Shown here one piece after another: positions 1 through 7,750 of a stretch of 64,000 bases of DNA; position 1 is the stretch's first letter, and each line of letters begins with the position of its first letter. The translations under genes were made by a program, and so were the position numbers. Source of the DNA: Actinomycetota bacterium (GTDB taxonomy: Bacteria; Actinomycetota; Actinomycetes; Streptosporangiales; Streptosporangiaceae); NCBI GenBank assembly GCA_003168255.1, contig PMSU01000136.1:39946-103945 (forward strand), in the 5' to 3' direction. Under the pieces are notes generated by a model, which worked only from the letters and a program-made list of their open reading frames with translations, did no database searches and was not told the origin of the DNA.

Positions 1-784
1 CATCGCCGGTGGCGTCGGCGGCGACGCCGTCTGGCCCCTTGAGGTTGTTCGCAACGACGCGCCCGGTACCGGATGGAGTGATCTCGAGCACGCGCTCGTT
101 GGCGCTGTCGCTGATGTACACGTCGCCTGCCGGGTCGACGAAGACGCCGTAGGGCTGGTTCAGGCCGCTATAGAACGTGGTCAGGCTGTCGTCTGCCGCC
201 AGCTCGTAGACGTCATCGTTGTCGTTAGCAGCGATAAACAGGTCACCAGCCGCGTCCACCGACAGGCTGTCCCCGAGCAGGCCGGCGATAAGAGTGCTCA
301 CCGACCCGCTGGGGCTGACCTCCAGCACGGTGTCCGCCCCCGTGTTGGCGACGTAGACGTCGCCCTGGCTGTCGACGGCCACGCCCGCTGGGCCGTCCAG
401 TCCCGAGATCACGGTCGTCTGGACGCCGGACGGCGTCACCTTCTCGATCCGGTTGTTCTCCATGTCGGCGACGTAGATGTCGCCGGCGGCGTCGACGGCC
501 ACCTGCTCCGGTGAGTCGAACCCCGAGCCGATGGCCGTCTGCGTCCCGTTGGGGGCGACCTTCAAGACGCGGTTGTTGCCCGTATCGGAGATGTAGACAT
601 CCTGCGCGGGCGGAGATGGCGCGGTGACCTGTAGCGTCAGCCCTGATGGCCCCGAGTTGCCGTCAGCTAACGCCGGGCCGGCCGCGACCATGAAAGCCGC
701 GATGACAGCCGCGCTGGTGAGCACGCGAGCAAGTGCGATGCGACGCGGTCCCGCGTGCCCGGACCTCGTATGGGTTACCCACAT
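1..784 (-). CDS. Secreted NHL-repeat (beta-propeller) protein, C-terminus cut by window edge
   Basis: Reading in from the left edge on the minus strand, an ATG at 784 opens a frame that stays open to base 1 (about 261 residues visible). The N-terminus is basic, then hydrophobic, ending in GPALA|DG, a plausible signal peptide of about 40 residues. The rest is a repeated pattern of 40-45 residues of the type DVYISDTGNNRVLKVAPNG / GxxxPxGVAVDAAGDIYVAD, which is the NHL repeat. Such repeats build extracellular beta-propellers, as in PknD sensor domains. No enzymatic domain is visible, though one could lie beyond the edge. The ligand is unknown. Confidence 0.85.
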   Translation of the reverse strand, partial: MWVTHTRSGHAGPRRIALARVLTSAAVIAAFMVAAGPALADGNSGPSGLTLQVTAPSPPAQDVYISDTGNNRVLKVAPNGTQTAIGSGFDSPEQVAVDAAGDIYVADMENNRIEKVTPSGVQTTVISGLDGPAGVAVDSQGDVYVANTGADTVLEVSPSGSVSTLIAGLLGDSLSVDAAGDLFIAANDNDDVYELAADDSLTTFYSGLNQPYGVFVDPAGDVYISDSANERVLEITPSGTGRVVANNLKGPDGVAADATGD

Positions 785-1015
785 AACGCCCCCTGCCAAC
801 TGGTCGGAGCGTATCCCTCCGCCACCCCGGCCCGCCAGCGGAAACGACCACGTTAGCCAGCTCAATCCCGCTGAAGAACTGACCCCCGAGGAGTGACGCG
901 CCGCCAGCCGCCCCGTTTGCGGCAAAAGTACCTCTTCTGGCTTCTTGTCCCTGCACGCGCTTGGTACCGTTACGCGGTGATGCTGTTCCCGGAAACCTCG
1001 CCAGTCGGCTCCTAG

Positions 1016-1696
1016 ATGGCGCTGCCAGGCCAGGGCCCTCAGGTGGTCCCGGATGCGGCCCGGCCGGCCGCAGCCTCGCGGTTCCGCGGTAAGGCCTGGC
1101 TCCTGCTAGCCGTCCCCTTCGGATTAACGACCTGGGCAGCTTTCCTGTACATCGGGATCCGGGCACGACGACCTCAATGGCTGGTGTGGGCGGGGGTATA
1201 CGCCGCTACGCTCGCCGCCTACATTGCGCTTGACACGCCGGCTCATCCCAGCGGCAGCGCCAAGGGGCTGGCAGCCGGACTGGCGCTGCTGACCTGGATC
1301 GGGGGCGGCATCCACGCCGCCGCCGTGAGCAGCGACGCCGTCCGGCGGATCCAGAGCAGGACCGATCCCGTCCTGGAGGCCGCGCGCGCCCGCATCGACC
1401 GCCGAGCCGAAGGGCGGCACCTGCTGGCAACCCAGCCGGCTCTTGCCAAGGAGATCGGCCTGGGGCGCCCCGACATCTCCGGAGCAGACGACTACGGCCT
1501 GGTAGACGTCAATCACTGCTCCGTGGCCGCGCTGGCCAGACTGCCCGGGATGACCGGCGACCTGGCCGGGCGGACCGTCGAGGCGCGCACGCAGGCGGGC
1601 GGTTACTCCTCCGTCGAGGACCTCGGAATGCTGCTCGACCTGCCGCCCGGCACGGTCGATCAGATGCGGGACATGGCGATCTTCATACCGGACTGA
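1016..1696 (+). CDS. Membrane protein with C-terminal helix-hairpin-helix domain
   Basis: A protein of 226 residues. Residues 25-95 hold three hydrophobic segments (one starts AWLLLAVPFGLTTWAAFLYI). A charged linker follows (about 100-155), then a ComEA-like helix-hairpin-helix region: VDVNHCSVAALARLPGMTGDLAGRTVEAR and a second hairpin near LLDLPPGTVDQM. HhH pairs usually contact DNA or mediate protein contacts; here the domain is tethered to the membrane. Function is unknown. ATG 1016 is the first in-frame start, with no strong Shine-Dalgarno sequence. The next gene, 41 bp downstream, is a small membrane protein. Confidence 0.7.
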   Translation: MALPGQGPQVVPDAARPAAASRFRGKAWLLLAVPFGLTTWAAFLYIGIRARRPQWLVWAGVYAATLAAYIALDTPAHPSGSAKGLAAGLALLTWIGGGIHAAAVSSDAVRRIQSRTDPVLEAARARIDRRAEGRHLLATQPALAKEIGLGRPDISGADDYGLVDVNHCSVAALARLPGMTGDLAGRTVEARTQAGGYSSVEDLGMLLDLPPGTVDQMRDMAIFIPD

Positions 1697-1737
1697 TCCA
1701 GCAGGTCAGCCCACCGACTGGCTACACTGCGGAATTA

Positions 1738-2061
1738 ATGCCATTTTCGTCGCAACCCACAGCTGAGCCGCTCACCCGCCGCGGAAAGCGCAGGCTGGCG
1801 TTGATCGGCGGGATTCTCGCGGTCCTCTGCATCGCGATCATCGGCTGGACCCTCGCCAATCCGGGCAGCTACGGCAGCTCAAGGGCAGGCTGCGTGACCG
1901 TCACGGTGCCAAGCACCACGGGCGGAGGGCTATTGCACGCGTGCGGTTCCGACGCAAAGGCGATGTGCCGCAACGCATTCACCCGCAGGGACAGAATCTC
2001 GTTGCTGACCCGCCCGCAATGCCGCCTGGCCGGCTTGACCCCGGCGCCATCGTCGCCATGA
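1738..2061 (+). CDS. Small single-pass membrane protein, unknown function
   Basis: A protein of 107 residues. A basic N-terminus (RRGKRR) precedes one transmembrane helix at about 23-40, then an external-type tail with four cysteines (GCVTV, HACGS, AMCRN, PQCRL) that could pair as disulfides. No family recognised. It lies 41 bp after the HhH membrane protein and converges with the signal peptidase gene. The last 40 residues are low-complexity, so the exact 3' end is less certain. Confidence 0.5.
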   Translation: MPFSSQPTAEPLTRRGKRRLALIGGILAVLCIAIIGWTLANPGSYGSSRAGCVTVTVPSTTGGGLLHACGSDAKAMCRNAFTRRDRISLLTRPQCRLAGLTPAPSSP

Positions 2062-2128
2062 CCGGGCGCAGAAGCTCGGCGGTTCACGCCCCCGCAAGCC
2101 TGCCCGCCGGCGGCAATTACCGCCAGGG

Positions 2129-2779
2129 TCAGAACCTGCGGAAGTCGGGGTGGTCGTCGTGCCACCACACCAGCACGACCTTGCCGATGATGCTCGAGCC
2201 CTTGACCGGTCCCCAGTACCGGCTGTCGCATGAGATTGCCCGGTTGTCGCCCAGCACGTAGAACTCGCTGGGCGGCACGCGGTAGGGGTGCTGGCTGCTC
2301 GCGTGCGGTATCGGCGGCCCGAGAGGGTCGTCGTGCGGCAGGTAGGGCTCGGCTAGCAGCCGCCCGTTTACGTAAATGTTATTGCCCGACGAATAGATCG
2401 TCTGCCCCGGCAGTGCGATGGCGCGCTTGACCAGGTCGCTGTCTGGCGGCCCTGGGCAGTGGTCCAGCGGCGGGTGGCTGAACACCACGATGTCGCCCTC
2501 GCGTACGTCACGCCAGGTGAAGAATGCCTTCTGGACCAGGATCCGGTCGTGCACGCCGAGCGTCGGCACCATGGACGATGTGGGGATAGAGAAGGTCTGG
2601 AACGCGAACGTCCGCACCAGGCAGGCCAGCAGCACCGCCGCGAGGACGATGATGGCCGTCTCAGCCAGCGCCCGCCCCCACCGCCGGCGCCGCCGCGGGC
2701 CGGTCCCGGCAGGGCCTGCGTCAGCAGGACCGGCCACGCCCGGCTTCCCGGAAGGGCCTGCGTCAGCAGGACCGGCCAT
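2129..2779 (-). CDS. lepB: Signal peptidase I
   Basis: Type I signal peptidase, which cleaves signal peptides of exported preproteins at the outer face of the membrane. A basic stretch (RRRRRW) precedes one membrane helix (about 38-58). The catalytic serine lies in IPTSSMVPTL (Ser69) and the general-base lysine in LVKRAIALPG (Lys118). The C-terminal box is YVLGDNRAISCDSRYWGPV. At 216 residues it is normal for the actinobacterial form. It is the last gene of a PadR / membrane protein / lepB operon, and its ATG overlaps the upstream stop by 17 bp. The first 28 residues come from a 42-bp tandem duplication that also supplies an in-frame GTG at 2737, so the start could be either. Confidence 0.93.
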   Translation of the reverse strand: MAGPADAGPSGKPGVAGPADAGPAGTGPRRRRRWGRALAETAIIVLAAVLLACLVRTFAFQTFSIPTSSMVPTLGVHDRILVQKAFFTWRDVREGDIVVFSHPPLDHCPGPPDSDLVKRAIALPGQTIYSSGNNIYVNGRLLAEPYLPHDDPLGPPIPHASSQHPYRVPPSEFYVLGDNRAISCDSRYWGPVKGSSIIGKVVLVWWHDDHPDFRRF

Positions 2780-2794
2780 GCCCGGCTTCCCAGA
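2711..2794. repeat. 42-bp tandem direct duplication across the lepB start
   Basis: Two nearly identical 42-bp units, 2711-2752 and 2753-2794, differ at a few positions. In the lepB frame each encodes AGPADAGPxG-type residues. Copy 2 contains the lepB ATG and the end of the upstream gene; copy 1 contains GTG at the equivalent position. The unit is a multiple of three, so the frame is kept. Confidence 0.9.
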
Positions 2795-3182
2795 TGATCA
2801 CCTGCGGGCGGCCCGTGGCGGGGGTCACGCCCGGAACGGGCCCAGGCGAGCCAGGCCGGCAATGCGCGCGTCCGCGCGCCTGGCTCGTGCTGGCCGCCCT
2901 GGCCGGCGCCGCCGAGGCCAGCAGCCCCGCCGAGACGCCCAGCGAACAGGCCGCGACCAGCAGCGCGCATGCCACCGCGGTCAGATGCCGTCCGGGGCGC
3001 GGCGTAAGCCATTCCCGTGCCGCGCCGGCCAGGTAGCTCCAGGCAACCGAGCCCGCCGGGGTCCCGTCCCTCATCAGCAGCGCGGCCAGCTCGGCGGCCT
3101 CCTCCCCGTGCCGATGCCGCCAGCGGGCCGGGTAGCACCGCAGCACGGTCTCGATCAGCCGGGTCGCCCGGTCGGCATCCAT
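2763..3182 (-). CDS. Membrane protein co-transcribed with PadR regulator
   Basis: A protein of 139 residues. The N-terminal part (MDADRATRLIETVLRCYPARWRHRHGEEAAEL) resembles the cytoplasmic part of small membrane proteins commonly paired with PadR regulators in actinomycetes. A hydrophobic helix lies at about 68-90, followed by a Pro/Gly-rich tail. Its ATG shares one base with the stop of the PadR gene (TGATG), so translation is probably coupled. The 3' end runs into the 42-bp duplication that overlaps lepB. The duplication may have changed the C-terminal residues. Function unknown. Confidence 0.7.
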   Translation of the reverse strand: MDADRATRLIETVLRCYPARWRHRHGEEAAELAALLMRDGTPAGSVAWSYLAGAAREWLTPRPGRHLTAVACALLVAACSLGVSAGLLASAAPARAASTSQARGRAHCRPGSPGPVPGVTPATGRPQVIIWEAGHGRSC

Positions 3183-3526
3183 CAGATGCCGCCCAGCCGC
3201 AGCCGCAGCCGGCCGGCCGCGCTGACTCGCTCAAGCGAATCGAGGTGCACGCGGAGCGCCGCCGCGCCCGGCGCGGTAATGCGATAGGGATGGCGCCGGT
3301 CCTCGGTGGGCAGCGGGTCGATCAGGCCGAGCCGCTCGAGCCGGTCCAGCGCGCCGTAGAGCGTGCCGGGCCCGAGCTCGACGCCGGCGAGTTCCTTGAT
3401 GTCCTGGATCAGCGCGTAACCGTGCTTGGGTCCGTCGGCCAGGCTGATCAGGATCAGCGCCGACGCCTCGCCGACCCGGCGCAGCACGTCCTGCCCTACC
3501 CCGCCATCCCGCCTGCTCACAGCCAT
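3182..3526 (-). CDS. PadR-family transcriptional regulator
   Basis: Winged-helix PadR regulator of about 114 residues: LRRVGEASALILISLADGPKHGYALIQDI, then LGPGTLYGALDRLERLGLI and the wing DRRHPYRIT. PadR proteins are usually local repressors of the operon they head. A start at ATG 3526 is preferred over the upstream 3592 because GGGGGG lies 4 bases before it and the extra residues translate promoter-like DNA. It heads the operon with the membrane protein and lepB. The inverted arms CTAGTACG / CGTAGTAG just upstream are a possible autoregulatory site. Confidence 0.88.
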   Translation of the reverse strand: MAVSRRDGGVGQDVLRRVGEASALILISLADGPKHGYALIQDIKELAGVELGPGTLYGALDRLERLGLIDPLPTEDRRHPYRITAPGAAALRVHLDSLERVSAAGRLRLRLGGI

Positions 3527-3743
3527 TCGCCCCCCTAGTACGTCGGCCAGTATATCAGTCAACGTAGTAGTGGCGACAAGGTTGCCGCGCAAACAACGGG
3601 CCGTGCTCCCAGCGGGAGCACGTGCCCGGCCACCTCGCGTGAACCGAGCATGACGTCAGCGGCGGGAGTGATGCATACCCAGGCCGACGGTGGGAAATAT
3701 GGCCAGGAAGGGTTGCACCCTGCGCTGACCACCGGAGGTTCAC

Positions 3744-4232
3744 ATGCGCGGACTCAGTCACTCTTTACTGGTACTCGCCGTATCGGTACTAGCACTGGCC
3801 AGTGTGCCCGCGATGGCCGCGGCCAGCCCCGTCCAGGATCCGGTCCCGATCGGGCCCAACCAGTACTTCATGGGCCTGGTCAACGGCCACCCACCCGGCC
3901 AGGCGATCATCGACGTAGCCTGCGCCGTGGGCGCTGCGACTGGCCACCCGACGGGACACCAGCCGGTCGAGGTGGAAACGGCGTCGCCAACATCGCCGGC
4001 CGATCTTGGCTACACGGGCAGTAAGGGCGATCGCATTAAGGCGGCCCTCGGTACGAGCACCGCTGCGATTGTCATCGGCAGTTTCACCAGCTACTACGTG
4101 AAGAAATTCATCCCGACCAAGATCAGCGTGCCCTGCTCCGGGAGCGGCACGGTCGCCTTCATCCCGTCGCCTGGCAGCAAGACGGCGCATACCGCGACGC
4201 TCGCCGTAACTTTCGGGAGCATTACTGGCTAG
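3744..4232 (+). CDS. Secreted protein of unknown function
   Basis: A protein of 162 residues. A good signal peptide (RGLSHSLLVLAVSVLALASVPAMAAA) is followed by an extracellular domain with two cysteines (VACAVG, VPCSGSG) and a Ser/Thr-rich C-terminus. Short secreted proteins of this layout are common in Streptomyces relatives but have no assigned role. A Shine-Dalgarno-like GGAGG lies 8 bases before the ATG. Monocistronic, between divergent and convergent minus-strand genes. Confidence 0.75.
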   Translation: MRGLSHSLLVLAVSVLALASVPAMAAASPVQDPVPIGPNQYFMGLVNGHPPGQAIIDVACAVGAATGHPTGHQPVEVETASPTSPADLGYTGSKGDRIKAALGTSTAAIVIGSFTSYYVKKFIPTKISVPCSGSGTVAFIPSPGSKTAHTATLAVTFGSITG

Positions 4233-4276
4233 CCGGAAGCCGGTCTTGACGCTCCGACGAGCGCGAGCTTGCTGAC

Positions 4277-4498
4277 CTAGACCGGGCGGTCCGCGAGCAT
4301 CTTCTGGATGGCCTGGCGGGAAACTCCTAGTTCTCGGCCGATGTCGGCTTGGGACATGCCATCGGCGATGAGGCTCCGCATGAGGTCGCGGCGCTCGGCT
4401 GCTAGTTGCCGAGCTAGGCGTGTGTGCTCGATCGCCTGCTGTCGGACCTCTTTGATTCGCTGGATCGTGTCCTGGCGAGCGTTCTCCGTGTTCGGCAT
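4277..4498 (-). CDS. Small helix-turn-helix protein
   Basis: About 73 residues from ATG 4498: a charged, probably coiled-coil N-terminus (RIKEVRQQAIEHTRLARQLAAERRDLM), then a resolvase/Xre-like helix-turn-helix, MSQADIGRELGVSRQAIQKM. Such proteins are probably small DNA-binding regulators. An in-frame ATG at 4534 would add residues encoded inside an upstream inverted-repeat cluster, so the shorter form is preferred. No toxin or other partner is adjacent. Confidence 0.75.
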   Translation of the reverse strand: MPNTENARQDTIQRIKEVRQQAIEHTRLARQLAAERRDLMRSLIADGMSQADIGRELGVSRQAIQKMLADRPV

Positions 4499-4504
4499 GC
4501 CATC

Positions 4505-4552
4505 AGTTTGACAACAGGTGGTTGTCGATGTCAACCCCAGGTTGTCAACCTC
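4505..4552 (-). promoter_or_regulatory. Repeated TTGACAA/TTGTCAA operator-like cluster before HTH gene
   Basis: Directly upstream of the HTH gene, the minus strand carries TTGACAACC, TTGACATCGACAACC and TTGTCAA within 48 bases. TTGACAA and TTGTCAA are inverted repeats, and GACAAC/GTTGTC forms a second, inner dyad. TTGACA could also serve as a -35 box. The pattern suggests autoregulation by the small HTH protein. Confidence 0.5.
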
Positions 4553-4622
4553 TGGCCCGGCTGGCTGATTGTCTGGCCCGGCACCGTTCGGAAGAAATCA
4601 ATCGGTCTTGACTTATGCCTGG

Positions 4623-5102
4623 TTACGGCCGAGACCGCTGGTCATGGTCGTGATCTCGGTGGTCATGATGTCCCGCTCTGGTCCTGGCCACGTACAGGAC
4701 GAGCACGATGAGGCCGCCTAGCAACATCCACGGGGGGATGAATAGCGGCGTCAGGGCATGTCCGGCGGTGACGGCGATCACGAGGACAAGCCCGAGGACA
4801 AGCACCGGGTGGTAGGAGTGCCGGTGCCGCCGCTGGCGGGGGGCCGCTTCGGGTACCTCGTCGTCTGGCAAGTCGTCGAACAGCCCGGTCAGGTCCGACC
4901 GGGTCTTGGCTCGCATTGCCTGATCGACGCGCTCGTTGAACTCGGACTGGTCGAGGCGGCCGTCACCGTAATGCTCGCCGAGGCGGTCGGCGACCTCCGC
5001 GCGTTCGGCATCGGAGACTCGCAGGTCGGGCTGACCGTAGCTGATCCGGCGGCGAAGTGCGGATGTACGCGCCCGTGGCGGACTGGACTGCTGCGCTGGC
5101 AT
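4623..5102 (-). CDS. DUF1707 SHOCT-like membrane protein
   Basis: A protein of 159 residues. The N-terminal DUF1707 motif is LRVSDAERAEVADRLGEHYGDGRLDQSEFNERV with TRSDLTGLFDDLP. Two transmembrane helices follow (about 97-115 and 119-140), then a His/Asp-rich tail (HHDHRDHDHDQ) that might bind metal. DUF1707 is typical of actinobacterial envelope proteins of unknown role. It sits next to two PspC-domain genes, which suggests a link to membrane-stress sensing. Confidence 0.85.
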   Translation of the reverse strand: MPAQQSSPPRARTSALRRRISYGQPDLRVSDAERAEVADRLGEHYGDGRLDQSEFNERVDQAMRAKTRSDLTGLFDDLPDDEVPEAAPRQRRHRHSYHPVLVLGLVLVIAVTAGHALTPLFIPPWMLLGGLIVLVLYVARTRAGHHDHRDHDHDQRSRP

Positions 5103-5145
5103 GTTGATGCGACCCTCCTAGGTCACCGGAACCCGGGCTCGCCGG

Positions 5146-5469
5146 TCAGCGTGACCGTGTCTGGCAGGACTGGATGAAAGCACTCGCGATGGACTGCTCG
5201 GCGCCCTCGTCGGGGATAAGCAGCCAGCCGGCCAGGTAGAGCGGCACGCCGACGCCGCCCACGACGGCAAGCACGGCGAAGACGATCCGCACGAGTGTCA
5301 CGTCGATGCCGAAGTAGTAGGCGACGCCGCTGGCGACGCCGGTCAGCATCCGGTCGTGAATGGGACGGAAGAGTGGCTGCTGCCGGGGGTGGGTGTCGGC
5401 TTCTGGATCGGTGTCGGTATCGGTATCGGTGGAGTTGCTGGCCTGAGGATGCGTAGTTGTTGTGTTCAT
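5146..5469 (-). CDS. PspC-domain membrane protein
   Basis: A protein of 107 residues. An N-terminal tail with a Thr-Asp repeat (TDTDTDTDPEAD) precedes a PspC domain (about 38-95): MLTGVASGVAYYFGIDVTLVRIVFAVLAVVGGVGVPLYLAGWLLIPDE. PspC proteins are small membrane regulators of the phage-shock or cell-envelope stress response. It is divergent from a histidine kinase carrying the same domain (130-bp spacing) and shares direction with the DUF1707 gene. It may be the membrane partner of that kinase. Confidence 0.88.
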   Translation of the reverse strand: MNTTTTHPQASNSTDTDTDTDPEADTHPRQQPLFRPIHDRMLTGVASGVAYYFGIDVTLVRIVFAVLAVVGGVGVPLYLAGWLLIPDEGAEQSIASAFIQSCQTRSR

Positions 5470-5599
5470 GGCTCCAGCGTGCCGCCGCTAGCCCGGCAGG
5501 GGTATCGGGAAGACCCCCCATGCGACCCTGATGCCGCGCAGCCGGGATCAGGGTCTTCCCGGATAGCCGGGCGAGTGCTACAGGCGCGATGATGGACAC

Positions 5600-6943
5600 G
5601 TGGAGGAAGCAACCGACGTGCAACGTGACCGCGAGCCAGGAGACCGGGGTTTCTGGCGTCATGGTGCTCCGCCATGGGCCCGGGGCCAATGCAGCGGCGG
5701 TCCGCTGCGGCGCGGGCGGGAGGACCGCCTGGCCGGCGGGGTGGCGGCCGGCCTGGCAGCGCGGACGGGCTTCGATGTCACTGTCGTCCGGATTGCGTTC
5801 GTGCTGGCCACCCTGGCCAGCGGCATCGGATTCGGCTTGGCGGCCTACGTCGTGGCCTGGCTGCTGGTGCCGGTTGACGGCGCGGAAGCCAACATTGCAG
5901 CCGTGGCCAAGACCGACCGGCGCGGCATCGCCCTCGCCGCCGGCCTCGGATCGCTGCTCGGCGTCGTGCTGCTCATCGCCGCCGTGCTGGGCGCCTCATG
6001 GTTTCGCTGGCTGTCCTGGCCGCTGATCATCAGCGTCGCTGGCATCGTGCTGATCTGGCGAAACGCGGACGCGGACGAGCAGGCGATGATGCGGCGGCTC
6101 GCCGAGCCGCTGCTCGGCCTGACCGGGCACAAGGGGCGATCGCGGACCTTGCTGCGGATCGCGATCGCGGCCGTGCTGTTGATCGTCGGCCTGTTCGCGC
6201 TGGTGTCAAGGCACGGAGCCCACGAGGGCATTGCCCTGCTGCGGCCACTGGGCGGGGTGGCGCTGGTGATCGCCGCGTTCGTGGTGGCGCTGGGTCCCTG
6301 GTGGCTGCACATCGCCCGCGACCTGGTGGTCGAGCGTCAGGCCAGGATCCGGGCGGAAGAGCGGGCCGACATGGCGTCGCGGGTACACGACTCCGTGCTA
6401 CAGACGCTCGCACTGATCCAGCTGCACGCGGGCGAGCCGCAGCGGGTCATCCAGCTGGCCAGGGCCCAGGAGCGCGAGCTTCGCGCCTGGCTGTTCGAAG
6501 GCCGGGCGCCCGGCTCCCTGGACGGCCAGGACATGACCCTCGCCGCCGGGGTGCGGTTCATCCAGCAGGAGGTGGAGGCCCAGCACGGGGTGGCGGTCGA
6601 GGCGGTGACCGTCGGGGACTGCGAACTCAACGATGATCTGGCCGCCCTGCTGGCGGCCGCACGTGAAGCGACGGTCAATGCGGTGAAGTGGTCCGGCGCC
6701 GAGGTCGTCTCGCTGTTCGCGGAGGTCGAGCCCACCGAAGTTTCGTTGTTCGTGCGGGATCGCGGGCGAGGATTCGACCCGGCGGCGGTACCGGGTGACC
6801 GGCGCGGGCTGGCCGAGTCGGTGCATGCCAGGATGGCCCGCCGCGGAGGTTCGGCGACGGTACGCAGTATCCAGGGTGAAGGCACCGAGGTGTCGCTGAC
6901 GATGCCCCGCGCCGCCGACGAGCGGCAGCCGAGCCGGACGTGA
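5600..6943 (+). CDS. PspC-domain sensor histidine kinase
   Basis: A protein of 447 residues. The N-terminal PspC domain (about 35-95) is GPLRRGREDRLAGGVAAGLA, then FVLATLASGIGFGLAAYVVAWLLVPVDG. More membrane helices follow to about residue 235, then a NarL-type dimerisation region with His263 in RVHDSVLQTLALIQ, and a HATPase_c domain (REATVNAVKWSGA; VRDRGRGFDP; RGLAESVHARM). Start may be GTG 5600 or GTG 5618; the latter has GGAGGA at suitable spacing. Its stop overlaps the start of the response regulator (GTGA), so the two form a pair. The PspC fusion points to envelope-stress sensing. Confidence 0.92.
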   Translation: MEEATDVQRDREPGDRGFWRHGAPPWARGQCSGGPLRRGREDRLAGGVAAGLAARTGFDVTVVRIAFVLATLASGIGFGLAAYVVAWLLVPVDGAEANIAAVAKTDRRGIALAAGLGSLLGVVLLIAAVLGASWFRWLSWPLIISVAGIVLIWRNADADEQAMMRRLAEPLLGLTGHKGRSRTLLRIAIAAVLLIVGLFALVSRHGAHEGIALLRPLGGVALVIAAFVVALGPWWLHIARDLVVERQARIRAEERADMASRVHDSVLQTLALIQLHAGEPQRVIQLARAQERELRAWLFEGRAPGSLDGQDMTLAAGVRFIQQEVEAQHGVAVEAVTVGDCELNDDLAALLAAAREATVNAVKWSGAEVVSLFAEVEPTEVSLFVRDRGRGFDPAAVPGDRRGLAESVHARMARRGGSATVRSIQGEGTEVSLTMPRAADERQPSRT

Positions 6944-7695
6944 CCACGCTGGGTGGTCGCGAGCCGGGCGGTGGCGGCGCCCGTGGGCAGGGCGGCGGCC
7001 CGGGCGGAGGCGGCGGCCCGGGCGGAGGCGGCGGCCCGGGCGGAGGCAGGCCGAGGGTCTTCATTGTTGATGATCATGGACTGTTTCGTTCCGGGGTCCG
7101 GTCCGAGCTTGGCGACCAGGTCGAGGTGGTGGGCGAGGCGGACGACGTCGAGCCCGCGATCGCGCTGATCGCCGAGTGCCTGCCCGATGTCGTCCTGCTC
7201 GACGTGCACTTGCCCGGCGGAGGCGGGCAGGCGGTGGTCACGGCGCTGAAGGCCGCCCACCCGCAGGTGCGCTTTCTCGCCCTGTCAGCGTCAGATGCTC
7301 CGGAGGACGTCATTGCGGTTGTCCGGGCCGGCGCGCGGGGCTACGTGACGAAGACGATCTCTGGCGCCGAGCTGGTGGATGCGGTACACCGGATCGCGGC
7401 CGGCGACGCGGTCTTCTCGCCCAGGCTAGCCGGATTCGTACTCGATGCCTTCGCCGCCGTTCCTGCGACCGACGGGAGCCGCCCGTCCTTCGATCCGGAG
7501 CTCGACCAGCTGACGCCGCGGGAGCGGGAAGTCCTGCGCCTGATCGCCCGCGGCTATACCTACAAGGAGATCGCGCGGGAGCTCTTCATCTCCATCAAGA
7601 CGGTCGAGAGTCACGTTTCCTCGGTGCTGCGCAAGCTCCAGCTCTCCACCCGGCACCAGCTGACCCGGTGGGCGGCCGAGCGACGCCTGACCTGA
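6940..7695 (+). CDS. LuxR/NarL-family response regulator
   Basis: A protein of 251 residues. An unusual Gly/Pro-rich leader (residues 5-37) precedes the receiver domain (FIVDDHGLF acid pocket; phospho-acceptor Asp88 in VVLLDVHLPG; conserved Lys in YVTKTISG) and a LuxR helix-turn-helix: LTPREREVLRLIARGYTYKEIARELFISIKTVESHV. GTG start overlaps the kinase stop by four bases, so the pair is translationally coupled. It likely controls PspC/DUF1707 genes nearby. The Gly-rich leader is encoded by an 18-bp tandem repeat, and a true start just before the receiver cannot be excluded. Confidence 0.92.
   Translation: MTTLGGREPGGGGARGQGGGPGGGGGPGGGGGPGGGRPRVFIVDDHGLFRSGVRSELGDQVEVVGEADDVEPAIALIAECLPDVVLLDVHLPGGGGQAVVTALKAAHPQVRFLALSASDAPEDVIAVVRAGARGYVTKTISGAELVDAVHRIAAGDAVFSPRLAGFVLDAFAAVPATDGSRPSFDPELDQLTPREREVLRLIARGYTYKEIARELFISIKTVESHVSSVLRKLQLSTRHQLTRWAAERRLT
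6994..7047. repeat. Three tandem copies of an 18-bp GC-rich unit
   Basis: The unit GGCGGCCCGGGCGGAGGC is repeated exactly three times and encodes (GGPGGG)3-type residues at the N-terminus of the response regulator. The unit length preserves the frame. Confidence 0.9.
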
Positions 7696-7750
7696 CTGGG
7701 ACCGCTGAAGCGCGGCCGCAGCAGGCGGCACCCATCAGCGGAGCCGCACC

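Noticed and set aside
663..1166. Long minus-strand frame over the NHL gene start and HhH gene
   Set aside because: It overlaps two better-supported genes, is Arg/Pro/Gly-rich as expected of GC-rich shadow frames, and has no similarity.
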